Part shown: piece by piece, positions 1 to 8,509 of the stretch
How positions within the stretch are numbered: position 1 is the stretch's first letter
Layout of the letters: every line of letters starts with the position of its first letter
From: Roseiarcus sp963775575
GTDB lineage: Bacteria > Pseudomonadota > Alphaproteobacteria > Rhizobiales > Beijerinckiaceae
Length of the DNA stretch: 64,000 nt
Reading direction: 5' to 3'
NCBI GenBank assembly: GCA_963775575.1
Contig: CAVZJG010000004.1
Location: 372,001-436,000 of the forward strand
Notes under the pieces: generated by a model
The model's database searches: none
What the model was told of the DNA's origin: nothing
Seen by the model: the letters and a program-made list of their open reading frames with translations, nothing else
Translations under genes and position numbers: made by a program

Positions 1-267
1 GCCTTGGCGGCGGCGGCGAGCGCCAGCGCGGCGGCGAGCGAGCCGGCGAGCGTGGCGGAGGCGAAGGCGGCTCTGGCGTGTAACTCCCAAGCACCCCCCC
101 TCGCTCGGCCGTGGAGGCAGGTCAGTGCTCAGCGAGTGCCGCCGCCGATTTGGGTTTGTTCGCGATGCGATTCATCTTTGTTCGCAACGTTGCCACCCTG
201 CCGACGGGAAACGCACGGTTTTGGCCTCCAAAAGAGGGGGGTGCTTGGGAGTTACTCTGGCGTTCAT
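1..267 (-). pseudogene. Exported-protein gene start, interrupted by a MITE; runs off the left edge
   Basis: If the MITE at 80-255 and one copy of its 8-bp target duplication are removed, the minus strand reads a clean gene start. A GAGGAG ribosome-binding site lies before ATG at 267-265, followed by Met-Asn-Ala-Arg-Ala-Ala-Phe and an alanine/leucine-rich stretch typical of a Sec signal peptide, open to base 1. The MITE entered after codon 4; with the insertion, translation stops inside the MITE after about 28 residues. The mature protein lies outside the window, so its identity is unknown. That this start is real is an inference from the RBS, the signal-peptide composition and exact frame continuity. 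Confidence 0.6.
80..255. mobile_element. 176-bp IS66-type MITE with 8-bp target duplication
   Basis: The ends are perfect 20-bp inverted repeats beginning GTAACTCCCAAG, at 80-99 and 236-255. They are flanked by an identical 8-bp direct repeat, TCTGGCGT, at 72-79 and 256-263. GTAA ends and an 8-bp duplication are hallmarks of the IS66 family. The element holds no meaningful reading frame. The first 12 bases of the ends match those of the IS66 element at 21311-22834, so it is probably a non-autonomous derivative moved in trans by an IS66 transposase. Boundaries are exact from the sequence; the family is inferred from the ends and duplication length. Confidence 0.88.
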
Positions 268-797
268 GGGCGTTGTCTCCTCGTTGAAAGGAAAGGCGTT
301 TTTCTGGAGCGTCGGCTTGTCGCCGCGCCCGCCGGCCGAACCGCTCGGCCGTGCACGAGGTCTTTCGCGCCGCCGCCGCCGCGGTTACTGCGGGCGCGAT
401 TTCGAGATCGTGAGGACCGCTCGCCGCGCGCGCCGGCGCCGAACTCCGGCCGACAAATGTCCAGAGCCGTCGCCACTGTGCGCCTTCGACCTCTTGGATA
501 GCCTCTTTTTCCGACCGTCGCAGCCTGTCAAGGACGGCGCTTCGCGCCGCCGCGTCGCGGCTGAAGTCCTTGACAGGCTGCGACGGTCGGAAGTCTTGCA
601 TCCAAGAGGTCGAAGGCGGGGATCGTCGCGTCGCCGAAGCGCTCGGGGAAACCCGGATTCGGCCTCGCGGCGCGCGCGCCGGCGCCGACTTGCCCTTTCC
701 GCGCCGATGGGGCCATAACGCGCGGCGCGCGGCTGGTCGCGTGTTTCGTTCATTCGGGCTGTTCCCTCCAGCCCGACCCCGTCAGAGTCGCGCGCCC
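268..797. other. Intergenic region upstream of proS
   Basis: This stretch holds the start-side sequence of the MITE-broken minus-strand gene and the long palindrome at 481-618. The remainder is very GC-rich, with only random open frames. No promoter could be called with confidence. Confidence 0.5.
481..618. repeat. Long two-part palindrome upstream of proS
   Basis: Two nested sets of perfect inverted arms: an outer 19-bp pair (481-499 with 600-618) and an inner 25-bp pair (511-535 with 566-590), separated by short unpaired strips and a 30-base centre. Transcribed RNA would form a long hairpin 180 bases before proS. The inner arm contains CTGTCAAGGA, which recurs in the palindromic repeat relics near 8.6 kb. 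No target duplication is seen. It may be a dispersed repeat or a structured leader. Confidence 0.75.
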
Positions 798-2126
798 ATG
801 CGTCTTTCCCGCTATTTCCTGCCGATCGCCAAGGAAACGCCGAAGGAGGCGGAGATCGTCTCGCACCGGCTGATGCTGCGCGCCGGCATGATCCGGCAGG
901 AGGCGGCGGGCATCTACGCCTGGCTGCCGCTGGGCCTCCGGGCGTTGCAGAAGATCTGCGCCGTGGTGCGCGAGGAACAAGACCGCTCCGGCGCGATCGA
1001 ACTGCTGATGCCGACCCTCCAGTCGGCCGAACTGTGGCGCGAATCCGGCCGCTACGACGACTATGGCAAGGAGATGCTGCGCATCCGCGACCGCCACGAG
1101 CGCGACATGCTCTACGGGCCGACCAACGAGGAGATGGTCACCGAGATCTTCCGCGCCAACGTCCGCTCGTACAAGGACCTGCCGCTCAACCTCTATCACA
1201 TCCAATGGAAGTTCCGCGACGAGGTCAGGCCGCGCTTCGGCGTGATGCGCTCAAGGGAATTCCTGATGAAGGACGCCTATTCCTTCGACCTCGACGCGGC
1301 GGGCGCGCGCCATTCCTACAACAAGATGTTCGCCGCCTACCTGCGCACCTTTTCGCGCTTCGGCCTCACCGCGATCCCGATGCGCGCCGACGCCGGCCCG
1401 ATCGGCGGCGACCTTTCCCACGAATTCATCATCCTGGCCGACACCGGCGAGAGCGAAGTCTTTTGCCACAAGGACTATCTCGGGTTCGCGCCGCCGCCCG
1501 AGACAATCGACTTCGACGACGCCGCCGCGATGCAGGGCGTGTTCGATCAATGGACTTCGCTCTACGCGGCGACCTCGGAAAAGCACAACCCGGCGGCGTT
1601 CGCGCGCATCGCGCCGGAGGCGCGGATTTCGGCGCGCGGCATCGAGGTCGGCCATATTTTCTACTTCGGAACCAAGTACTCCGAGCCGATGAAGGCGGTC
1701 GTCAACGGCCCCGACGGCAAGGAGCGCAGCGTGCACATGGGTTCCTACGGCATCGGCCCGAGCCGCCTCGTCGCCGCGCTGATCGAGGCGGGCCACGACG
1801 AAGCCGGCATGATCTGGCCCGAGGCGGCGGCGCCGTTCGCGGTCGGCGTCGTCAACCTCAAGGTCGGCGACGCGGGTTGCGACGGCGCCTGCGCGCGCAT
1901 CTACGCGGCGCTCGGCAAGGCCGGCGTCGACGCGCTCTACGACGACCGCGACGAGCGGCCGGGAGCGAAATTCGCCGTCATGGACCTGATCGGCCTGCCC
2001 AACCAGGTGATCGTCGGGCCGAAGAGCCTCGCCGAGGGCAAGGTCGAGATCAAGCGCCGCCGCACCGGCGAACGCGAGCTCGTCGGCGTCGAAGCCGCGA
2101 TCGCGCGGCTCGGCGGAACGGCGTGA
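798..2126 (+). CDS. proS: Prolyl-tRNA synthetase (short alphaproteobacterial form)
   Basis: Charges tRNA-Pro with proline in the cytoplasm. The 442-residue product has the class II synthetase core: GPTNEE near residues 107-112, motif 2 around 139-163 (FRDEVRPRFGVMRSREF), and motif 3 near the GSYGIGPSR segment. A C-terminal anticodon-binding domain follows (DERPGAKFAVMDLIGLPNQV). It is about 130 residues shorter than the E. coli enzyme because the editing insertion is absent, which is the normal alphaproteobacterial form. The ATG at 798 gives the conserved N-terminus MRLSRYFLP. Linkage to lolC-lolD downstream is common in this class. A hairpin at 2167-2193 follows the stop. Confidence 0.96.
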   Translation: MRLSRYFLPIAKETPKEAEIVSHRLMLRAGMIRQEAAGIYAWLPLGLRALQKICAVVREEQDRSGAIELLMPTLQSAELWRESGRYDDYGKEMLRIRDRHERDMLYGPTNEEMVTEIFRANVRSYKDLPLNLYHIQWKFRDEVRPRFGVMRSREFLMKDAYSFDLDAAGARHSYNKMFAAYLRTFSRFGLTAIPMRADAGPIGGDLSHEFIILADTGESEVFCHKDYLGFAPPPETIDFDDAAAMQGVFDQWTSLYAATSEKHNPAAFARIAPEARISARGIEVGHIFYFGTKYSEPMKAVVNGPDGKERSVHMGSYGIGPSRLVAALIEAGHDEAGMIWPEAAAPFAVGVVNLKVGDAGCDGACARIYAALGKAGVDALYDDRDERPGAKFAVMDLIGLPNQVIVGPKSLAEGKVEIKRRRTGERELVGVEAAIARLGGTA

Positions 2127-2166
2127 TGCGCGGCCGAGCGGCTAAACGCCCAGGCCCCTTGCCCGG

Positions 2167-2193
2167 GCTCTCCCCGCTAACCGCGGGGAGAGC
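2167..2193 (+). terminator. Hairpin after proS
   Basis: Perfect 11-bp stem (2167-2177 with 2183-2193) and a 5-base loop, 40 bases after the proS stop. There is no T-run, so it could be a terminator, an mRNA-stabilising hairpin or a repeat. Confidence 0.4.
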
Positions 2194-2292
2194 GGGCGCG
2201 GCGCCGTCTTCTCCTTTCCCCGCTTGCCTACCAGATTCCCACATCGGCGTTCGATATCTTCGAGGTCCGCTGCGCCTGATCCGTGCTCGGCG

Positions 2293-2436
2293 TCAAGGCC
2301 AAGCCCGTTTCACGGGTCGCGCGCTACGCGCGCGAGCCTTGACCCCTGCGCGCGGCTCAGGCTCTCGGTTTCCATCGTCTTCGCTGCGAGAAGCCGGCCC
2401 TGCGGGCCGGCTTGGCTCAGCAAAGACCATGGAAAC
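2293..2436. repeat. Pair of palindromic sequences between proS and lolC
   Basis: A first hairpin at about 2293-2344 has GTCAAGGC / GCCTTGAC ends. A larger imperfect palindrome at 2368-2436 begins GTTTCCATCGTCTT and ends with its near complement; its centre AGCCGGCCC/GGGCCGGCT is perfect. The rest of the 466-base gap (2127-2592) shows no gene. These look like extragenic palindromes rather than coding DNA. Confidence 0.6.
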
Positions 2437-2592
2437 AAACGGCCGCATCGGACCGGCGCAGTCATCGCGTAGCGACCGCAGCGCAGCGGAGGAGCCGCGA
2501 AGCGGCTTGACGGCGACCGGCCGATGTGGCCGTCAGCCGACAAAGATGTGTGAATGTCGTAGCCCCGCAAGGGGGGAAGGGGGAGCGCGCGC

Positions 2593-3894
2593 ATGACCGC
2601 CGCCGGCCTCGAGGCTCCCGCCGCGCTCGGCCCGCCCGTTTCCACGCGCCCGTTCTCGGCGTTCGAGTGGATGGTGGCGTGGCGCTATCTTCGCGCGCGG
2701 CGCGAGCACGGCTCCATTTCGGTGATCGCCGGCTTCTCGTTTCTCGGCATCGCGCTCGGCGTCGCCGCGCTGATCGTCGTCATGGCGGTGATGAACGGCT
2801 TTCGCTACGATCTGATGGAGAAGATGATCGGCCTCAACGGCCATATGTTCCTGCAGGGCGTCGACACGCCGCTGACCGACTACGACGCGGTGGCCAATCG
2901 CGTCGCCAAGGTTCCCGGCGTCAAGCTGGCGCTGCCGCTGGTCGAGGGCCAGGCGTTCGCCTCGACGCCGTTCGGCTCGTCGGGCGTGCTGGCGCGCGGC
3001 GTTCGCGAGGCGGACTTGAAGCGGCTGCCCGGCGTCGGCGCGCACGTCACGCAAGGGTCGCTCGACGGCTTCGACGCTCGCCAGGGCGTCGCGATCGGCG
3101 CCAAGCTCGCCGAGCATTTGAGCCTTCGGGTCGGCGACAAGATCACGCTGATCGCCCCGCACGGGGCCGAGACGCCGTTCGGCGTCGCGCCGCGGATGAA
3201 AGCCTACGCCGTCGCGGCGATCTTCCAGATCGGCATGGCGACCTTCGACGGCACGTTCGTCTTCATGCCGCTCCCCGAGGCGCAGGCCTATTTCAACCTC
3301 GACGGCCAGGCCAACGTCATCGAGGTCTACGTCGACGATCCCGACCATATGGACGCGATGCGCCAGCGCATCGCCGCCGCCGAGCAGCGGCCGATGATCG
3401 ACACCAACTGGCGCCAGCTCAACAAGAGCTTCTTCGACGTGCTGACGGTCGAGGCCAACGTGATGTTCGCGATCCTGACGTTGATCGTGCTGGTCGCCGC
3501 GCTCAACATCGTCTCCGGCCTGATCATGCTGGTCAAGGACAAGGCGCGCGCGATCGCGGTGCTGCGCACCATGGGCGCGACGCGCGGCGCGATTCAGCGC
3601 ATCTTCCTGATCGCCGGCGCGACCATCGGCGTCGCCGGCACGATTTGCGGCCTCGCGCTCGGGCTTCTGGTCGCGCGCAACGTCGAAGAAATCCGCAAGG
3701 CCCTGAGCTGGCTCACCGGCCTCAACCTGTTCCCCTCCGAATTCTATTTTCTGTCGCAATTGCCCTCGCGCGTCGAGGCCCGCGACGTCGTCGCGGTCGC
3801 GCTGATGGCGCTGGCGCTGTCGCTCGCCGCGACCATCTACCCCTCGTGGCGCGCGGCGCGGCTCGATCCGGTGGAGGCGCTGCGCTATGAATGA
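2593..3894 (+). CDS. lolC: Lipoprotein-releasing ABC transporter permease LolC/LolE
   Basis: Inner-membrane permease that, with LolD, releases outer-membrane-directed lipoproteins to the LolA carrier. The 433-residue product has the FtsX/MacB layout: an N-terminal transmembrane helix (about residues 47-72), a large periplasmic domain, then three C-terminal helices (about 290-315, 335-360 and 395-417). MVAWRYLRARREHGSISVIAGFSFLGIALGV is characteristic of the family. In alphaproteobacteria one permease usually forms a homodimer, so the LolC/LolE label is interchangeable. The ATG at 2593 follows GGGGGAG. The stop overlaps the lolD start, indicating coupled translation. Confidence 0.94.
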   Translation: MTAAGLEAPAALGPPVSTRPFSAFEWMVAWRYLRARREHGSISVIAGFSFLGIALGVAALIVVMAVMNGFRYDLMEKMIGLNGHMFLQGVDTPLTDYDAVANRVAKVPGVKLALPLVEGQAFASTPFGSSGVLARGVREADLKRLPGVGAHVTQGSLDGFDARQGVAIGAKLAEHLSLRVGDKITLIAPHGAETPFGVAPRMKAYAVAAIFQIGMATFDGTFVFMPLPEAQAYFNLDGQANVIEVYVDDPDHMDAMRQRIAAAEQRPMIDTNWRQLNKSFFDVLTVEANVMFAILTLIVLVAALNIVSGLIMLVKDKARAIAVLRTMGATRGAIQRIFLIAGATIGVAGTICGLALGLLVARNVEEIRKALSWLTGLNLFPSEFYFLSQLPSRVEARDVVAVALMALALSLAATIYPSWRAARLDPVEALRYE

Positions 3895-4594
3895 CGCGAC
3901 GCGCGAACCGGCGCCGACGCCGGCGCTGCGGCTGGAGGGAATCGAGCGCCGCTACGGGCGCGGCGAGACGACGATCGAGGTGTTGAGCGGCGCCGATCTG
4001 ACGCTGTGGCCCGGCCAATCCGTCGCGCTGATCGCGCCCTCGGGCGCCGGCAAGTCGACGCTGCTGCATCTCGCCGGTCTGCTGGAAAGGGCCGACGGCG
4101 GCGAAGTCTACGTCGGCGGCGCCGCCACCTCGGCGATGTCGGACGACAAGCGCACCGCGCTGCGGCGGGTCGAGATCGGCTTCGTCTACCAGTTCCATCA
4201 CCTGCTGCCGGAATTCTCGGCGGCCGAGAACATCGTCCTGCCGCAGATGATCCGCGGCCTCGGCCGCGCCGAGGCGACGGCGCGCGCGCGCGAACTGCTC
4301 GCCTATCTCGGCCTCGCCGCGCGCGAGAAGCATCGCCCGGCCGAGCTTTCGGGCGGCGAGCAGCAGCGCGTCGCCATCGCCCGCGCCGTCGCCAACGCCC
4401 CGCGCATCGTGCTCGCCGACGAACCCACGGGGAATCTCGACCCCAAGACGGCGGACCACGTGTTTGGGACTTTGACCGAACTCGTCAAGGCGAGCCGCGT
4501 CGCCGCGTTGGTGGCGACCCACAACCTGGAGTTGGCGGCGCGGATGGACCGGCGGGTGACGCTGAGGGAGGGGCGGGTGGAGGAGATGGCGTAG
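3887..4594 (+). CDS. lolD: Lipoprotein-releasing system ATP-binding protein LolD
   Basis: ATPase that powers lipoprotein extraction by the LolC-type permease encoded immediately upstream. In its 235 residues it has Walker A (PSGAGKST), a Q-loop (FVYQFHHLLPEFSA, the LolD/MacB signature), the ABC signature LSGGEQQRVAIARA, Walker B (IVLADEPTGNLD) and the switch histidine (VATHN). It overlaps lolC by 8 bases. Length and motifs are complete. Confidence 0.96.
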   Translation: MNDATREPAPTPALRLEGIERRYGRGETTIEVLSGADLTLWPGQSVALIAPSGAGKSTLLHLAGLLERADGGEVYVGGAATSAMSDDKRTALRRVEIGFVYQFHHLLPEFSAAENIVLPQMIRGLGRAEATARARELLAYLGLAAREKHRPAELSGGEQQRVAIARAVANAPRIVLADEPTGNLDPKTADHVFGTLTELVKASRVAALVATHNLELAARMDRRVTLREGRVEEMA

Positions 4595-4650
4595 GGGGCG
4601 CGCCATTTTCGGGCGGGGTGTGGGGATTTCAGGGGGTTGCGAAGTGATTT

Positions 4651-4978
4651 TCGACCGCGTCGGCAGCGGCAATTGACCGTTCGGCGTCGCGCAAGGCGCG
4701 GCGCCGCGATTTGGCCGGCCCGCTGCCGATGCTTCTCCTTGGTCGTCTCACCGTCGATCGGTGCCGCCCACAACCAGGAGCTGGGACGCGCCTTGCCGCG
4801 CGAGGCGATGTTGAGCACGGCGAACGTCGCTGGAAACGCCGGTGTCGCGGCGATCCTCGTCCACGCGCTGGCGGACGCGGCGAAGCAATTCTACCTATCG
4901 GGCGGCTTCGTGGAATTGCCCCTGCAACCGATGACGCTGCTGATGACGCTGAAAACGGTGCTGTTGGAGCGGGAGTGA
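4651..4978 (+). pseudogene. GNAT acetyltransferase (TacT-like) remnant, frameshifted
   Basis: Two reading frames together match the C-terminal two-thirds of a TacT-type GNAT acetyltransferase. The first reads LAGPLPMLLLGRLTVDR (typical PxPxxLLGRLAVDR). Near 4762-4775 the frame changes and continues ELGRALPREAMLSTANVAG, ILVHALADAAKQFY, FVELPLQPMTLLMTL to a TGA at 4978. The N-terminal third and any antitoxin partner are missing; an in-frame stop lies just upstream. It is therefore a decayed gene. A complete GNAT-DUF1778 pair is present at 18947-19757. Confidence 0.75.
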
Positions 4979-5243
4979 GGATCCTTAGCGAGCCGCGCGG
5001 CGGCCCCTCGTTCTTGGAACGCAAGCGAGCCGTTTTCGAACTGGCAGCCCGGCGGAAGGGTATGCGCATGAGGCGCTTGGTAACGCTGCGGCACACTTAG
5101 TGTATTTAGTAAGGCGTCATCGTACATCTGATAAACATGCAGCACGGTGCGATCTTACAGAGTTATCTTATCGGACTTCGGCAGGCGCGCAGGTTGGGAA
5201 TATTTGCAGGACAAACTCCGCATGACATCACGTTCATTGTGGG

Positions 5244-6163
5244 TTATGGCGGCAATATGTTTCTGAGGCCATTCGTCACAGAGAGACCGATTTGCGAAGC
5301 AAGGTGAGAATTCGCGGTCGCAGTTGTGTTAGGCCCAATTGTGATCAGAAGGTCGTAAGTCCGGGTGCGGTTCGCGCTGAAAAGCGGCGAACTTCCCGTG
5401 TCCCCTGTAAAGCGAACTAGCTTCCAAGTTGGTGTCGCATTTGCGCTTGAGACGACGATGAACTTGATCTCGTAGGAGATGGAGTCGGCTCTAAATGCAC
5501 CACCGGCTCCGGCCGGCATCTGGGACGATGCGACAGGTCTGTCCACGTAAAGCGCATCCTTAAGCCACTTCTTGATTCCCAGGTCGCTGACGACCAAGAA
5601 CGGTGAACTCGTGCTGGGATTATCGATATTGGAGTTCTGTGGCAGGCACCAGCTTCTCCGGCCCGATGTCTCTCATTAGGTCAGAGACCGAGTAATAAAA
5701 GTTGAATTTATCGACGCGCGTAGCTTGTGAGGAAAGCGTTCCGCCAAGACCGAACGCGAAACTCTGCGGTGTAGTTACAGATGGTTTCCCGACGAAAGTT
5801 GTTATGGCATTAGGCATCACCGCGTTAAACGAGGCTCCAGGGCTAAGTGCGCTTGTCTCGTCGACTTGTAAACTTATCGTCACCTGAGCGCCCCAAGAGT
5901 TCAGGGAGATACGAATCCTTCGGTGTTTTGATTTCTTTGCCATTAATAAACGTATGCAATGTAGTAGTATTATTTGCTTCTTGCGCACTTCGCGCTAGTT
6001 CGCAAAAGACCGCTCTCTTAATCGAATATTCCATCGTGCGTGTGGCGTTTGGATCGCTGCCGTCCCAGACTTCGACTAGGGTCGGAACGGATGTTCCGCA
6101 GCCACCCATTCCTAGAGCAATTGTGGCTATGCAAAGCGAATGTCTTCCCCATAAAGAACGCAT
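5244..6163 (-). pseudogene. Putative lipoprotein gene broken by two frameshifts
   Basis: Three consecutive minus-strand frames join into one protein of about 300 residues. It starts MRSLWGRH with a hydrophobic stretch and a lipobox-like GMGGC, continues into TLVEVWDGSDPNATRTMEYSIKRAVFCEL, shifts frame near 5890 (an extra G, restoring SYLPNSWGAQVTISLQVDET), and shifts again near 5630 (restoring SNIDNPSTSSPFLVVSDLGIKKWL). It ends NILPP at 5244. AT content is clearly higher than in neighbouring core genes, suggesting foreign origin. I do not recognise a characterised family. Two independent shifts argue for decay, although sequencing errors cannot be excluded. Confidence 0.7.
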
Positions 6164-6203
6164 TCCCGCCCCCGAAATGATCGAGAAAGCCTCTTAATTG
6201 CTA

Positions 6204-6509
6204 TTACCGATCTAGATTGAGCAAGTCTTCAATTTTCTTCTGCTGCTCCTTGGTAATATTATACAAATTCATTTGGATGCTGCCCACCGGAGCCAACTTC
6301 ATATCGCCTGCCGGGACCATCTTCATAACGCCCGTCGCGATCATTTTACTTGGGCAAAACGAGTCGCATTTCCCTTGATCAATAATTTCCGTGCAAACAG
6401 AGCCGGTGCAATGTCGACAAACATCTAAGCAAATCGGTTCAGCGCTGGCCCCACAGGAAGTGACTATAGCCAGGAACACCCCGATCGCGGTCGTTTGGCA
6501 CTTACTCAT
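6204..6509 (-). CDS. Small Cys-rich secreted protein, unknown function
   Basis: The product has 101 residues. The ATG at 6509 follows GGGGGA, and the first 25 residues (MSKCQTTAIGVFLAIVTS...ASA) form a signal peptide. The mature part opens with a cysteine cluster (C-x3-C-x2-C-x4-C, then C-x3-C), followed by a short methionine-rich repeat-like stretch (GVMKMVPAGDMKLAPVG) and a charged helical tail (KEQQKKIEDLL). This suggests an exported, disulphide-bonded or metal-binding peptide. It lies 40 bases upstream of the broken lipoprotein gene on the same strand and has the same AT-rich composition, so both probably arrived together. No family was recognised. Confidence 0.6.
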   Translation of the reverse strand: MSKCQTTAIGVFLAIVTSCGASAEPICLDVCRHCTGSVCTEIIDQGKCDSFCPSKMIATGVMKMVPAGDMKLAPVGSIQMNLYNITKEQQKKIEDLLNLDR

Positions 6510-7102
6510 ATGACATCCCCCGTTTGGTTCTGACAATTTCTGCCGGGCGAGTCTCGGAACTCCGGTTACAACTCATTGATATCGCATTATTCGGTGATCA
6601 CCATATAAGCCTTTCGCTGCGGCGTCCGGAGCCCCGGCGCGCCTCACGTGGCACGTGCGAACCGTGATCGTGAACCTCGCATGACGGTTCTCGCGCGGGA
6701 CTTTGTTTAACTTTGTTGACTATCACGCGAATGTAGGACGATGCAAGTCTCGTCGAGGTGAAATCGTGACAAATTTTCCTATTCAGTTTTCGCGCCGCCG
6801 CGGGGACAGCCATTGCGCGTTGCCACAAGCAGTGGCCGAGTTCATTTTGGCAAGTTAGCTATGCAGACGGAGCGTCGATGCTTTGTGGCCTTGTTCTAAA
6901 TACGGAAATCGCCGCCCGTGCGCAAAACTGCACGATATAACAATCACATAGGAAAAGATCATCTCCGCATCGCGGGCAGGCGCTACGGCCCCGCCGTCTT
7001 CGCGGACGCGCGCGCCCGCTCCGCCGCAGCTTCGCGGCAGGGCTCGAACTGAAGAAGAACAGGGCCGATCCCGGCGCCTTCGTCGCGCCGTCAGCGCCCC
7101 CC
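6510..7102. other. 593-base stretch without a recognisable gene
   Basis: AT-rich at its left side and GC-rich at the right. Open frames here are short, with no RBS or recognisable protein. A stem GAACCGT...ACGGTTC occurs near 6660-6710. No function can be assigned. Confidence 0.5.
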
Positions 7103-7657
7103 TCACATCTGCTCCACCGCCTTCACCGCATCGGGCAGGAAGTGCTTCAGCAGGTTCTCGATGCCGTGCTTCAGCGTGGCGGTCGACGACGGGCAGCCGG
7201 AGCAGGCGCCTTTCATGGCGAGGTAGACGATTCCGTCGCGAAAGCCCTTGAAGACGATGTCGCCGCCGTCGCTGGTCACCGCGGGCCTGACGCGGGTTTC
7301 GATCAGCTCTTTGATCGCCTCGACGGTCTCGGCGTCCTCGGCGCGGAAGAATTCTTCGCCGGCGGCGTCGGCGGGGCCGCTCAACGCCGGCGCGCCGGAG
7401 AGGAAGAATTCGGTGACGACGCCGAGCACCGCGGGGCGCAGATGGCGCCACTCGGCGTCGTTCTTGGTCACCGAGATGAAGTCGGGCGCGAGGAACACGC
7501 CGGTGACGCCCGGCAGCTCCAGCAGCGCCTTGGCGAGCGGCGAGCGCTCGGCTTCGGCCGCGTCGCGCGCCTCGAACGTGCCGGATTCGATCACCGGGCG
7601 GCCGGGCAGGAATTTCAGCGTCGCCGGGTTGGGCGTCGATTCCGTCTGGATGAACAA
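7103..7657 (-). CDS. Nfu-type iron-sulfur cluster scaffold protein
   Basis: Carrier that receives and delivers Fe-S clusters to apoproteins in the cytoplasm. The 184-residue product has an N-terminal Nfu domain (FIQTESTPNPATLKFLPGR, residues 1-87) and a C-terminal NifU-like domain with the cluster-binding CxxC in MKGACSGCPSS. I chose TTG at 7657 because it sits behind AGGAG and gives the conserved start FIQTESTPN; a longer open frame upstream has no family support. This two-domain architecture is the usual alphaproteobacterial and mitochondrial NFU1 type. Confidence 0.93.
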   Translation of the reverse strand: MFIQTESTPNPATLKFLPGRPVIESGTFEARDAAEAERSPLAKALLELPGVTGVFLAPDFISVTKNDAEWRHLRPAVLGVVTEFFLSGAPALSGPADAAGEEFFRAEDAETVEAIKELIETRVRPAVTSDGGDIVFKGFRDGIVYLAMKGACSGCPSSTATLKHGIENLLKHFLPDAVKAVEQM

Positions 7658-7889
7658 GGCCGGCTCCTGAAATGCGTGGCTCGCTCGGTACATAGGCGCG
7701 GCGCCGGGTCCGCGCAATCCCCTCTCCCGCTCCGCGGGAGCTACAGCGTTCACGGGTCCCTCGGCGGCCGGCGGCCACATCGGACCGCCGCCGTCAAGGC
7801 GCTCACGCGGCTGCTCCGCTGTGTGCCGTGCATGTTCGAGAGCTTGGAGGTGAAAGTCCTCTACCCAGCCCGATGGTGGCGAAGGGTTA
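7658..7889. other. Gap with a possible group II intron relic
   Basis: Positions about 7830-7885 include GAGGTGAAAGTCCTCTAC and CCCGATGGTGGCGAAG, wording I associate with domain I of bacterial group II introns. No intron end, maturase or domain V is present and the IS5 derivative follows directly, so at most this is a fragment. Confidence 0.2.
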
Positions 7890-8509
7890 GGGTCCGGACC
7901 CATAAAATGGTTGGCGTGAACGAGGGTTTGTGATTCACGGCTTGTGAAAGGAAGCGCCGATGAATCAGGACCTCTTCTGGCTGACGGACGAGCAGTTTTC
8001 GAAGATCGCGCCTCATCTTCCGAGGGATACGCGGGGCAAGGCGCGCGTCGACGGCCGGCGGGTGATCAGCGGGATCGTTCATGTGCTGAAATCGGGCGGT
8101 CGTTGGGTCGACGCGCCGCGCGATTATGGGCCGAAGAAGACGCTCTACAATCGCTTTGTGCGGTGGGCGGCGAAGGGCGTGTGGGTCACGCTGTTCCAGG
8201 CGCTCGCCCAAGCCGCCGGCCCGCCGGCCGAGGTTCTGATCAACTCCAGCGCGGTGAAAGCCCATCGCTCGGCGGCGGGCGGAAAAGGGGGGAGAAAAGT
8301 CAGGCGATCGGCCGTTCGCGCGGCGGGCGCACGACGACCCGAAGGGCCGCGAAGCGAATATCCACGCGCTGACCGACGCGCTATGCCGCCCGCTCGCCTT
8401 CTCAAGGACTTCCGGCGCGTGGCGACACGCTACGACCGCAACGCGGTCAACTTCCTCGCCGCGGTCTGCATCGCCGCCGTCGTCAGCTACTGGTTATAAG
8501 TCCGGACCC
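7890..8509 (+). mobile_element. IS5-family (IS427-like) element, internally deleted copy
   Basis: Ends are inverted repeats GGGTCCGGAC / GTCCGGACCC, flanked by a TA duplication at 7888-7889 and 8510-8511. At 620 bp it is about 240 bp shorter than the full copy at 34315-35171, to which it is otherwise nearly identical. Both termini are intact, so it could still be mobilised in trans. Confidence 0.88.
7960..8499 (+). pseudogene. IS5-family transposase with internal deletion
   Basis: The N-terminus (MNQDLFWLTDEQFSKIAPHLP) and C-terminus (KDFRRVATRYDRNAVNFLAAVC) match the intact transposase at 34325-35101. One extra G in the run near 8285 shifts the frame, and a deletion of roughly 240 bases near 8397 removes most of the second half of the DDE core, including HGDKGYDA and the NAIERMF segment. 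The deletion returns translation to the original frame, so an open frame of 179 codons persists, but it cannot be catalytic. Confidence 0.9.

Noticed and set aside
7780..7889. Group II intron
   Set aside because: Some phrases resemble intron domain I, but there is no GTGCG-type 5' end, no domain V and no maturase. Kept only as a low-confidence fragment.
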